From: CAZCYE01 sp964502775
GTDB taxonomy: Bacteria > Actinomycetota > Acidimicrobiia > IMCC26256 > PALSA-555
Reading direction: 5' to 3'
Length of the DNA stretch: 8,655 nt
Assembly: GCA_964502775.1 (NCBI GenBank)
Contig: CAZCYE010000070.1
Span: 1 to 8,655, forward strand
Below, piece after piece: positions 1 to 6,046 of this stretch; position 1 is the stretch's first letter; every line of letters starts with the position of its first letter. The position numbers and the translations under genes are program-made. The notes below the pieces were generated by a model. That model was given only the letters and a program-made list of their open reading frames with translations, was not told the origin of the DNA and ran no database searches.

Positions 1-687
1 GAGCTGGCCGGGGTCGAAGCCGGGCCCGGGGCCCTGGGCGGCGCGCCGGGCCGCGGCCGCGGCTTCCACGAGGTCGGCGATCTCGCCCTCCACCTGGTCG
101 AGGAGGGCCTGGCGCTCCGCGTTCGCTGCCTCGAACTGGCCTTTGACCGCGTCGAGCTGGTCCTTCTGGGCCTGGGCGGCGTCCTTGGCGTCCTGAGCTT
201 CCGCCTGGCGGTCGGACAGGTCCTTGCGCGCTGCGCCCAGCTGGTCGACCAAGGCGTTGTCCTGCTCGGACGCCGCGGCCGCGTACTGCTGGCGGCTCGA
301 GAACGACTGGACGTCGAGCTCGAAGAGCCCGCTGTCGACGCCGTTGCTGGCGCTGCGATAGATCGCTGCCGCGCGAGCGCGCAGCAGCAGCTTGAGCCGC
401 TGCGTCTCCTCGCGGGCCGTCTCGATGCGGGCCTGCGCGTCCACGATTGTCGCGTTGGCCGCGTCGAGCTCGAGCTGTACGCCCTTGATCTGCTCGTTCA
501 AGGTGGACAGCTGCTCGGCGTTGGCGTTGATCTCCGCTTCGAGCGCCTCGGCCTGTTCTTGGAGGTTCGAGATGTTCTGCGCGCCCGCGGGAGGGCCGAG
601 GCCCAGACCGAGTGCGGTGAGGGCGACGATCCCGGCCGCGGCGAGGCGGGTGCGGGGACCGTGGCGATGGGGGCGAAGGCGCGGCAT
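1..687 (-). CDS. Secreted coiled-coil protein, C-terminus beyond window (possible cell-wall hydrolase N-terminal region)
   Basis: The first 229 residues are in the window and the frame is still open at position 1. Residues 1-35 form a signal peptide: an Arg/His-rich start, a hydrophobic stretch around AAAGIVALTALGLGLG, and a likely cleavage site after PAGA before QN. From about residue 37 onward the protein is Ala/Glu/Gln/Leu-rich with heptad-like spacing, including NLQEQAEALEAEINANAEQL and later DLSDRQAEAQDAKDAAQAQK. This predicts a long secreted coiled coil, broken around residues 118-140 by a less helical patch (YRSASNGVDSGLFELDVQSF). Near the cut end it becomes Gly/Pro-rich, like a linker. 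Actinobacterial proteins of this shape often end in an NlpC/P60 or M23 peptidoglycan hydrolase domain, but no such domain is visible here, so this is inference. The start is well fixed: an in-frame TAG lies six codons upstream and no other start codon follows it. No Shine-Dalgarno sequence is visible. Confidence 0.8.
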   Translation of the reverse strand, partial: MPRLRPHRHGPRTRLAAAGIVALTALGLGLGPPAGAQNISNLQEQAEALEAEINANAEQLSTLNEQIKGVQLELDAANATIVDAQARIETAREETQRLKLLLRARAAAIYRSASNGVDSGLFELDVQSFSSRQQYAAAASEQDNALVDQLGAARKDLSDRQAEAQDAKDAAQAQKDQLDAVKGQFEAANAERQALLDQVEGEIADLVEAAAAARRAAQGPGPGFDPGQL

Positions 688-757
688 CAGAAGGTGAGAG
701 TCCTAAAATTCGAGTGCCCGTACGCCATCCGGAACGGTGACGTGCGGGCTGGGTTTC

Positions 758-763
758 ACCCTA
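758..763 (-). promoter_or_regulatory. Candidate -10 element for the coiled-coil gene
   Basis: Read on the minus strand this is TAGGGT, a good match to the actinobacterial -10 pattern TAnnnT, about 70 bases upstream of the start at 687. No convincing -35 is seen 16-18 bases further upstream. The assignment rests on one hexamer and is weak. Confidence 0.25.
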
Positions 764-769
764 GACAAC

Positions 770-834
770 GGCGGGGGCTGGGGCCAGCATCGGCCTCGGA
801 ATCCCTTTTGACCTGCGGATTCGCCGCCCCCGCC
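770..834. repeat. 9-bp inverted repeat with 47-bp spacer in the 688-844 gap
   Basis: GGCGGGGGC at 770-778 is matched by its exact reverse complement GCCCCCGCC at 826-834. It lies between the stop of the unknown-function gene and the candidate promoter of the coiled-coil gene, so it could be part of a terminator or a regulatory stem. The arms are pure G/C and the spacer is long, so chance is a real possibility in this composition. Nothing else recognisable lies in the 688-844 gap. Confidence 0.3.
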
Positions 835-844
835 ACCGAGCGGT

Positions 845-1336
845 TCAGGCGGCCTCGCTCACCGCCCATCCCCTCGTGGCCGGAGGATCGCCGGGCCCGG
901 CGACCAGAGGCACCGTCCACGCGAGTACGTCGCCCACCGCGCGCGCGACACGCTTCCACTCCCTCGGCTCCCACCCCTGCGCCGCGTCGAGCACGGTCGT
1001 GTCCTGGATCAGGTGCACGAACGCAGGCAGGCGCTCCAGCCCGAGGCTCCGCACGAGCGTGAGGTCGGGATCCACGAACGTGAGCGCGTCGCGCTCGACC
1101 GGGCCCAGCAGCCGGTCGGCCACCGAGACCGGGCCCGCCACCACGAACGAGCAGTTGCAGTCGGCGTCGCCGAAGGTCGCGAAGATCCGCCGGCCGATCG
1201 GCACGTAGATCGCCGCCTCGGGCCGGGCGGGCAGCACCACGAGGCAGAGATGGAACATCGTCGTCCAGTCGTCGAGGGTGCGCGTGACGCCGGTCGTCGT
1301 CGTGAGCTCGAGCATCGGGTCGGGGTTCTTCGCCAC
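845..1336 (-). CDS. Conserved protein of unknown function, possible thioredoxin-like fold
   Basis: A 163-residue soluble protein with no signal peptide or membrane segment. The region from about residue 21 to 145 has regular alternation of predicted strands and helices: FHLCLVVLP (28-36), SFVVAGP (63-69), ALTFVDP (84-90) and LPAFVHLIQD (103-112). The Leu-Pro before AFVHL resembles the cis-proline loop of thioredoxin-fold proteins. There is no CxxC active site; the nearest cysteines form a CxC (C60, C62). Trp-containing segments GWEPREWKRV (121-130) and AWTVP follow. I recall similar uncharacterised proteins in actinobacteria but cannot name a function. The GTG at 1336 is preferred because GAGGAGG lies just upstream, though its spacing of about four bases is short. 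An ATG at 1315 is the alternative. The frame continues upstream to 1513 but reads as Arg/Pro-rich noise there and runs into the neighbouring gene. Confidence 0.75.
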   Translation of the reverse strand: MAKNPDPMLELTTTTGVTRTLDDWTTMFHLCLVVLPARPEAAIYVPIGRRIFATFGDADCNCSFVVAGPVSVADRLLGPVERDALTFVDPDLTLVRSLGLERLPAFVHLIQDTTVLDAAQGWEPREWKRVARAVGDVLAWTVPLVAGPGDPPATRGWAVSEAA

Positions 1337-1361
1337 GCCACCTCCTCGGCGACCGAACGTA
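1337..1361 (-). promoter_or_regulatory. Candidate -10 and ribosome binding site for the unknown-function gene
   Basis: On the minus strand TACGTT (1356-1361) fits the actinobacterial -10 pattern TAnnnT. It would place transcription start near 1349, giving a very short leader. The purine run GAGGAGG just before the GTG at 1336 is the clearest Shine-Dalgarno sequence in the left arm and decides the start. No good -35 is seen at standard spacing (TTGCTC at 1382-1387 is 20 bases away). Confidence 0.45.
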
Positions 1362-1396
1362 GCGCGCCGAACCCGTTCGAGGAGCAACCCCTCAGG

Positions 1397-1410
1397 GCGA
1401 GAGCGCTCGC
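1397..1410 (-). terminator. Small stem-loop after the metallo-hydrolase gene
   Basis: GCGAG (1397-1401) pairs with CTCGC (1406-1410) around a four-base loop, about ten bases past the TAA stop at 1420. There is no T-tract, which is usual for actinobacterial terminators. The stem is only 5 bp, so this could be chance. Confidence 0.35.
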
Positions 1411-1419
1411 ACGACGGCG

Positions 1420-2241
1420 TTAGCCGACGCCCATCGCCCGCAGCATCGCGGGCGGGAGCTCGTCGCGGCCGGCGCGCAGGAGCGCGGCGCGCTCCACGTT
1501 GATCGTGTCGCATGGCTCGCGCTCGGTCCAGGTGTCCCAGGGACCCGCAGGGATGGAGCCCTCACCGCAGTGCCGCAGGTAGGCCTGGAGCTCGCGCACC
1601 TCAGCCGCCCCACCGATCCGGCCATGGCCCGGCACGATCACCGCGGCCAGGTCGGCCACCGCGTCGAGCACGTCGGCCCAGGCTGCCGGATCGCCCTGGA
1701 AGGCGAGCGGAGCCACGCCGAAGGAGCACAGGTCGCCGGCGAACAGGACGTCGGCGTCGGCGACGAGCACCAAGAGGTCACCCGGCGTGTGGCCGGTGGC
1801 GGGCAGGAGCTCCACGCGCGGGGTGAGCTGGGCCGGCCCGTCCACGAGATGGCTCACCGGCCTCGTGCCGGTCTCGGCCAGGTCGTCGAACTCGTCGGCG
1901 AACGCGGGCATGAACGCCTTGTACGCCTCGATGGGCATCTCCTCGTCGAGTACGTCGCTGGTGAACGGAGTGGCGTACACGGCCGCATTACGGAACCGCG
2001 GGGTTCCCCCGACATGGTCGATGTGTGCGTGGGTGAGCACGACGCGTCGGACGGGACGTTCGAAGCCTGCCACCGCGGTGGCGAACGGCTCCCACTGCGA
2101 TCGCACCATGAGCGTGTCGACGACCGTGAGCCCGTCGTCGTCCACCACGACGCCCGCGTTGGCCACGCCGGCCTCGCCCCCGGGTTGGATCCACGCGTGC
2201 ACGCCGTCGGCCAGCTCGCGGAGCATCGGCGCGTGGGTCAC
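1420..2241 (-). CDS. Metallo-beta-lactamase-fold hydrolase
   Basis: A 273-residue cytoplasmic enzyme of the metallo-beta-lactamase superfamily. The signature HAHIDH is at residues 71-76. Further metal ligands fit His151 (ATGHTPGD), Asp170 (FAGD) and His206 (VPGHG). This gives the complete set for two metal ions: H71/H73/H151 and D75/H76/H206, bridged by D170. The opening strands GVVVDDDGLTVVDTLM are typical of the fold. Substrate cannot be read from the sequence; members of the superfamily include thioesterases, lactonases and lactamases. The C-terminal 60 residues (from about 215) form a helical tail. The GTG at 2241 is preferred over the ATG at 2226 because a TACGCT hexamer sits six bases upstream, which fits leaderless transcription; no Shine-Dalgarno is seen for either. 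The open frame continues to 2424 but overlaps the next gene and reads as Arg/Pro-rich noise. Confidence 0.9.
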   Translation of the reverse strand: MTHAPMLRELADGVHAWIQPGGEAGVANAGVVVDDDGLTVVDTLMVRSQWEPFATAVAGFERPVRRVVLTHAHIDHVGGTPRFRNAAVYATPFTSDVLDEEMPIEAYKAFMPAFADEFDDLAETGTRPVSHLVDGPAQLTPRVELLPATGHTPGDLLVLVADADVLFAGDLCSFGVAPLAFQGDPAAWADVLDAVADLAAVIVPGHGRIGGAAEVRELQAYLRHCGEGSIPAGPWDTWTEREPCDTINVERAALLRAGRDELPPAMLRAMGVG

Positions 2242-2247
2242 GGTGCG

Positions 2248-2253
2248 AGCGTA
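2248..2253 (-). promoter_or_regulatory. Candidate leaderless promoter (-10) for the metallo-hydrolase gene
   Basis: On the minus strand TACGCT is followed by six bases and then the GTG start at 2241. A -10 at this distance puts transcription start at or next to the start codon, as in leaderless actinobacterial mRNAs. The same hexamer and spacing recur before the flavin reductase gene. No -35 match is visible. Confidence 0.45.
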
Positions 2254-2271
2254 CCGACACGCCTCGGCCCG

Positions 2272-2309
2272 GCTCGGGGCGTGACCGACACGGTCACGGG
2301 GCGCCGAGC
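2272..2309 (-). terminator. Two-part stem-loop after the SGNH hydrolase gene
   Basis: An inner perfect stem GTGACCG/CGGTCAC (2281-2287 with 2291-2297, three-base loop) is enclosed by outer arms GCTCGG (2272-2277) and CCGAGC (2304-2309), with an asymmetric internal loop between them. It begins three bases past the TGA stop at 2312. The position and 13 paired bases suggest a terminator without a T-tract. The inner palindrome could also act as an operator for the metallo-hydrolase gene downstream. Confidence 0.5.
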
Positions 2310-2311
2310 GG

Positions 2312-3418
2312 TCAGGGCGGTGTGGACTCGGAAGTGGTGGTCGTGCTCTCGGTCGTCGTGCTCGAGGTGGTGGTGTCCGGCGGCGCGGGGGATGGGAGTG
2401 TCGTCGTGGTGTCCGACGTGCCACTGCCCTTCACCCGCCCACTCCCGGGCGTCTTGATCACCTCCTTGGCCTGGCCGGGCACGGATTGGGCTTCGAGCTG
2501 GCACTCGTTGTCGATCGACGGGGAGAGGAACTCGGCGAGCAGGTCGGCACCGGCGGGTGTGAAGTGGATGCCGTCGCTCGTGCGCACCCTCATGGTGCCC
2601 CCGTCGGCGTCGGGGATCGTCGCGGTGTACGCCCCGTGGATGTCGGTGAACAGCGGGCGCGGGTCGATGAAGCTCGCGCCGAACCGTCCGTCGACCACCG
2701 CGTTGGCGACGGCGTTGATCTCGATGACACCCGCGTCCTGACGCTGGCTCCTGAGCGGCGGGGAGCCTACCCAGTACACGGTGCGCTCGGGGTCGGCGAG
2801 GAAGAGGTCGAGGAGCGCGCGCACCGACGCGGCATAGTCGGATTTCCACGCCGGTTCGCCGGTGGCGTCGAGTGGCTCGCGCCGGGGCGTACCCCAATCG
2901 TTGGCTCCGATGATGAACACCACGATCTCGGGGTCGAGGCGGACCATCTCGGCGGCGGCGTGCTCTGCCCAGTCGAAGAAGCCGGGGTTCGCCAAGCCGC
3001 TCGACTCGCGGTAGTCGTAGACCGGCTGGGCCACCCCCGTGGCAGCCACGCGCTCGCCGAGTGCGGGTCCCAGCGTGCCGGCCAGCGAATCGCCGCCGAT
3101 CCACACCCGCAGCGGGTCCTCGGGCACGAGCGGCGCGCGGCACGGCGGCCCTGTCGCCACCGCCAGCGGCTGGACCGCAGCCTCCTCGCCGGGCCCGGCC
3201 AGCGCGGGGAGCTGTCCACCCCCGATGCGCAGCGTGTCGCTCACCACGAGGGCGCCCAGCATCAGGACCAACATGCCCAGGACGGCTGACGCCCCCGCGA
3301 TCATCGCCTGGTGCCGCCGTCGCCGGCGCGCGTCACGACGCCCGCGCCGGCTCGACGCCCTGCGGGCTCGCGCTGACGATGACGCTCCGGGGGCGCGGGG
3401 CGAGAACGGCTTGTTCAC
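2312..3418 (-). CDS. Membrane-anchored SGNH/GDSL hydrolase, DUF459 type
   Basis: A 368-residue predicted extracytoplasmic esterase or acyltransferase. The first 38 residues are strongly basic (RRRRR at 31-35), followed by one hydrophobic segment at about 39-60, so the N-terminus should stay inside and the rest outside. SGNH blocks are clear: GGDSLA with nucleophile Ser111, GANDW with Gly171 and Asn173 for the oxyanion hole, and SDGIHFT with Asp282 and His285 completing the triad. The fold resembles the DUF459 group, which I associate with cell-surface deacylation; the substrate is unknown. Residues about 335-368 are a low-complexity Ser/Thr/Pro tail (runs such as DTTTT and TTTESTTTTSE) with no sorting motif. 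The start is GTG at 3418. An internal ATG (Met39) would lose the basic flank needed for membrane topology, so the long form is preferred. The GTG overlaps a 12-bp repeat also found at the end of the upstream ABC gene. Confidence 0.88.
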   Translation of the reverse strand: MNKPFSPRAPGASSSARARRASSRRGRRDARRRRRHQAMIAGASAVLGMLVLMLGALVVSDTLRIGGGQLPALAGPGEEAAVQPLAVATGPPCRAPLVPEDPLRVWIGGDSLAGTLGPALGERVAATGVAQPVYDYRESSGLANPGFFDWAEHAAAEMVRLDPEIVVFIIGANDWGTPRREPLDATGEPAWKSDYAASVRALLDLFLADPERTVYWVGSPPLRSQRQDAGVIEINAVANAVVDGRFGASFIDPRPLFTDIHGAYTATIPDADGGTMRVRTSDGIHFTPAGADLLAEFLSPSIDNECQLEAQSVPGQAKEVIKTPGSGRVKGSGTSDTTTTLPSPAPPDTTTSSTTTESTTTTSESTPP

Positions 3419-3513
3419 TCGCTCATGCTTACCGCTCTCGCCGCTGCGCGCCGGGGCGCTCGGCCCCCGCTCGCTGCTCGCCGGGGTACCCGGCTCGCGG
3501 GCACTCGCTCATG
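3416..3513 (-). repeat. GAGC-rich intergenic element bounded by 12-bp direct repeats
   Basis: On the minus strand CATGAGCGAGTG occurs at 3513-3502, where it contains the TGA stop of the ABC gene, and again at 3427-3416, where it contains the GTG start of the SGNH hydrolase gene. The 86 bases from copy to copy are rich in GAGC and hold two hairpins (3480-3494 and 3453-3467). The first hairpin is flanked by direct copies of GCGAGC (3493-3498 and 3476-3481 on the minus strand). The organisation resembles that of the sequence at 8599-8655 and recalls GAGCGAGCG-type intergenic repeats of actinobacteria. Membership of a genome-wide family is inference. Confidence 0.55.
3453..3494 (-). terminator. 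Two hairpins between the ABC exporter and SGNH genes
   Basis: GCCGGG (3480-3485) pairs with CCCGGC (3489-3494) around a three-base loop. GGGGC (3453-3457) pairs with GCCCC (3463-3467) around a five-base loop that reads CGAGC on the minus strand. Both lie within 60 bases of the exporter stop at 3509. They could terminate or attenuate transcription before the SGNH gene. No T-tract follows. Confidence 0.4.
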
Positions 3514-5458
3514 TGTGCTCGGCGCGGGCGAGGTGGTCGTGACCGGGGATCAGGTGCGGTGTGCCGTCGCCGGGCGGCAGGTTGCCGTCGTCGAGCGGTG
3601 GCTCCGGGCCACGGTCGTGCTGGGTGCGGTACAGGTCGGCGTACAGCCCCCCGGCCCGCAGCAGCTCGGTGTGGGTCCCTTCTTCCACGATGCGACCGCT
3701 CTCGAGCACCAGGATGCGGTCCGCGGCGACGATCGTCGAGAGGCGGTGCGCGATCACGATCGCGGTGCGGTCGCGCAGTGCGTCGGCGAGGGCGCGCTGG
3801 ATCTGGGCCTCGGATTCGGAGTCGAGGTGCGATGTCGCCTCGTCGAGGATCACGATCGCCGGGTCCTTGAGCAGCATGCGGGCGATGGCCAAGCGCTGCT
3901 TCTCGCCGCCCGACATGCGGTAGCCCCGCTCGCCCACGACGGTGTCGTAGCCGTCGGGGAGGCCCGCCACCAGATCGTGGATGCGGGCGGCACGGCACGC
4001 GGCCACGATCTGGTCGTCGGTGGCGTCGGGTGCGGTGTAGCGCAGGTTGGCCTCGATGGTGTCGTGGAACAGGTGGGGGTCCTGCATGACCATGCCGACC
4101 GTGCCGCGCAGCGAGGCGAGCGTGAGGTCGCGCACGTCGTGGCCGTCGACGCGCACGGCGCCCTGGTTGGCGTCGTAGATGCGGGGGACCAGCAGCGCGG
4201 TGGTGGTCTTGCCCGCGCCGGAGGGCCCCACCAGCGCGACCGTCTCGCCCGACGCCACGGTGAAGGTGAGGTCGCGCAGGATCCAATCGCTCTCGTCGTC
4301 GGCCGGCGCGCCCTCCTCGAGTGACGGGATCGACACCAGCGCCGCCGACGGATGGCGGAACCACACGTGGTCGAACTCCACCCGACCCTGTGACGCCTCG
4401 AGGTCCACGGCGCCGGGACGGTCGGCCACGAGCGGGGGGAAGTCGAGCACCTCGAAGACCCGCTCGAACGACACGAGCGCCGTCATCACGTCGACGCGGG
4501 CGTTGGTGAGCTGGGTGAGCGGCGCGTAGACCTGCGCCACGAGGATGGTGACGGCCACGAGCGTGCCGATCGAGATGACCTCCTCGAACACGAAGCGGCC
4601 GCCGAGGTAGTAGAAGGCTGCCGTCCCGATGCTCGCCACTGCCCCCAGCACTACGAAGAGGAGCCGCATGTACATCGCCGTGGCGATGCCGACGTCGCGT
4701 ACGCCACCGGCACGCTGCGAGTAGAGGTCACGGTCGCGGTCGGGGTTGCCGAAGAGCTTGGCCACGAGCGCGCCACCGACGTTGAAGCGCTCCGACACGG
4801 TGTTGTTCATCGAGGCGTTGAGCTGCATGCCCTCGCGCGTGACCACCTGGAGCCGTCGGCCGATGCGGCGCGCGGGGAGGATGAACGCGGGCAACAGCGC
4901 CAGCGAGATCAGCGTGAGTCGCCACTCGAGGCCCAGCATCACCACGAGCGTGAACAGCAGCGTGAACAGGCTCGAGACCACGGTGCCCACGGTGTTGGTG
5001 ATGGCCTGCTGGGCGCCGACCACGTCGTTGTTGAGGCGCGACATCAGCGCCCCGGTCTGGGTGCGGGAGAAGAACGAGAGCGGCATGCGCTGGATGTGGT
5101 CGAACAGGGCCACCCGCATGTCGAAGATCAGTCCCTCGCCCACGCGGGCCGCGTACCAGCGCTGGAGCAGCGAGAGCCCGAAGTTGGCGATGGTGAGCGC
5201 CACCACGCCGAGCGAGAGGGCCAGCAGCAGCCCGTAGTCCTTGTGGGGGACCGCGTCGTCGAGGATGGCCCGGAACAGCAGCGGCGGTACGACCACGACG
5301 CCCGATCCCGCCACCACCGCGACCAGGAAGCCCACGAGGTGGCGGCGGTAGGGCCGGGCGAGCCGGAGGACGCGTCGAAGCAGCTCGCGTTCGAACTTCC
5401 GTCCCCGCACTGCGGCGGGGTCGTGCCGGAAGCCCATCATCATGTGGTACATCGCCAC
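3509..5458 (-). CDS. ABC exporter, fused membrane and ATP-binding domains
   Basis: A 649-residue half-transporter of the type I exporter (MdlB/MsbA-like) family, expected to work as a homodimer or with a partner in the cytoplasmic membrane. Residues about 35-330 hold six membrane segments (near 41-66, 76-98, 156-178, 181-198, 265-285 and 296-316). The nucleotide-binding domain is complete: Walker A GPSGAGKTT (411-419), Q-loop Gln459, signature MSGGEKQ (515-521), Walker B AIVILDE with Glu540, D-loop SHLD (543-546) and H-loop His571. The A-loop position that is usually tyrosine (FRYP) is His369 (FRHP). An insertion of about 18 residues (374-391, acidic) follows it, and a polar Pro/Asp/His tail (611-649) extends beyond the usual end, making it longer than the typical 580-610. 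The substrate cannot be told. GTG at 5458 is chosen because GGAAGG lies eight bases upstream; ATG at 5452 is possible. Confidence 0.95.
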   Translation of the reverse strand: MAMYHMMMGFRHDPAAVRGRKFERELLRRVLRLARPYRRHLVGFLVAVVAGSGVVVVPPLLFRAILDDAVPHKDYGLLLALSLGVVALTIANFGLSLLQRWYAARVGEGLIFDMRVALFDHIQRMPLSFFSRTQTGALMSRLNNDVVGAQQAITNTVGTVVSSLFTLLFTLVVMLGLEWRLTLISLALLPAFILPARRIGRRLQVVTREGMQLNASMNNTVSERFNVGGALVAKLFGNPDRDRDLYSQRAGGVRDVGIATAMYMRLLFVVLGAVASIGTAAFYYLGGRFVFEEVISIGTLVAVTILVAQVYAPLTQLTNARVDVMTALVSFERVFEVLDFPPLVADRPGAVDLEASQGRVEFDHVWFRHPSAALVSIPSLEEGAPADDESDWILRDLTFTVASGETVALVGPSGAGKTTTALLVPRIYDANQGAVRVDGHDVRDLTLASLRGTVGMVMQDPHLFHDTIEANLRYTAPDATDDQIVAACRAARIHDLVAGLPDGYDTVVGERGYRMSGGEKQRLAIARMLLKDPAIVILDEATSHLDSESEAQIQRALADALRDRTAIVIAHRLSTIVAADRILVLESGRIVEEGTHTELLRAGGLYADLYRTQHDRGPEPPLDDGNLPPGDGTPHLIPGHDHLARAEHT

Positions 5459-5466
5459 GGGGCCGA

Positions 5467-5494
5467 CCTTCCGGACGCGGTCGCTCCCAACCTA
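5467..5494 (-). promoter_or_regulatory. Candidate -10 and ribosome binding site of the ABC exporter
   Basis: On the minus strand TAGGTT (5489-5494) fits the TAnnnT -10 pattern, and GGAAGG (5467-5472) lies eight bases before the GTG at 5458. Together they imply a leader of about 25 bases. No clear -35 is present. Confidence 0.45.
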
Positions 5495-5558
5495 ATCGGG
5501 CCCCTCCAGACCCGGCCGATCCCCACGTCATCCATCGTGCGGACGGGTCGCTCTCCGC

Positions 5559-5582
5559 CGCGCCCCGTCCGGGCGGGGCGCG
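5559..5582. repeat. Perfect 9-bp inverted repeat in the divergent promoter region
   Basis: CGCGCCCCG (5559-5567) and its exact reverse complement CGGGGCGCG (5574-5582) flank a six-base spacer. The repeat ends 19 bases before the HIT gene start. If that gene is transcribed leaderless, the repeat would cover roughly -20 to -43, where a regulator would overlap the -35. Between two divergent genes a terminator has no obvious use, so an operator is the more natural reading. The G/C-only arms leave room for chance. Confidence 0.45.
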
Positions 5583-5601
5583 ATCCCGCGAGACTGACCG
5601 T

Positions 5602-6033
5602 GTGGACGTTGCCACCGCCGGGCCCGGTTGCCGGTTCTGCGCGATCGTCGCGGGCGCCGAGGCCGCCTACCGGGTGGCCGAGACCGAGCACACCGTGGCC
5701 TTCCTCGATCACCGACCGCTGTTCCCCGGGCACACGCTCGTGGTGCCGCGGGATCATGTGGTCACGCTGCGAGACCTCCCCGACACCCAGGTGGCGCCCT
5801 ACTTCGCCGAGGTTCGTCGCCTCGCCGCCGCGGTGCAGGACGCACTCGGCGCCGAGGGCACGTTCGTGGCCGAGAACAACGTGGTGAGCCAGAGCGTGCC
5901 CCACCTGCACACCCACGTCGTTCCCCGTCGACGCAAGGACGGGCTGCGGGGGTTCTTCTGGCCCCGGACCCGCTACGACAGCGACGAGGAGGCCGCGGCG
6001 ATCGCGGCTCGCATCGCGGCGGCACTCGTGTGA
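5602..6033 (+). CDS. HIT-family nucleotide hydrolase/transferase
   Basis: A 143-residue cytoplasmic histidine-triad protein. The HIT motif HLHTHVV is at residues 101-107, and by comparison with HINT enzymes the middle histidine (His103) is the nucleophile that attacks the alpha phosphate of a nucleotide substrate. An N-terminal CRFC (Cys10, Cys13) with His52 (PRDH) and the motif region suggests the structural zinc site found in many bacterial HIT proteins. GHTLVVPRDH (43-52) and AENNVVSQSVPHLH (90-103) are typical conserved stretches. The length is normal for the family. The substrate is unknown; members act on AMP-lysine, AMP-morpholidate-like compounds or dinucleoside polyphosphates. The GTG at 5602 has no Shine-Dalgarno, and GAGACT six bases upstream is a poor -10, so leaderless expression is possible. 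It runs 13 bases ahead of the ABC ATPase gene, so the two may be co-transcribed. Confidence 0.93.
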   Translation: MDVATAGPGCRFCAIVAGAEAAYRVAETEHTVAFLDHRPLFPGHTLVVPRDHVVTLRDLPDTQVAPYFAEVRRLAAAVQDALGAEGTFVAENNVVSQSVPHLHTHVVPRRRKDGLRGFFWPRTRYDSDEEAAAIAARIAAALV

Positions 6034-6046
6034 TAACGATTGAGCC

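Noticed and set aside
2317..2415. Repetitive GTGGTGGT/TCGTCGT stretches that could look like a tandem-repeat locus
   Set aside because: They are the coding sequence for the Ser/Thr-rich tail of the SGNH hydrolase read on the other strand, without a fixed repeat unit.
2242..2424. N-terminal extension of the metallo-hydrolase to 2424
   Set aside because: It would overlap the end of the SGNH gene and reads as Arg/Pro repeats. The leaderless GTG at 2241 directly precedes the fold.
1570..2457. Long plus-strand frame opposite the metallo-hydrolase gene
   Set aside because: It is the complement of a clear enzyme gene with HAHIDH and all metal ligands. Its own product is His/Gly/Arg-rich without recognisable motifs, typical of high-GC shadow frames.
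3429..3512. 27-codon frame between exporter and SGNH genes as a real peptide gene
   Set aside because: It is fully explained by the GAGC-rich element and hairpins, is made of Arg/Gly/Ala/Glu/Pro codons from repeat words, and has no conserved feature I can see. It is kept only as a finding about the start/stop chain.
3425..4324. Long plus-strand frame opposite the ATP-binding domain of the exporter
   Set aside because: It lies on the complement of Walker and signature motifs and has no motif of its own; a GC-driven shadow.
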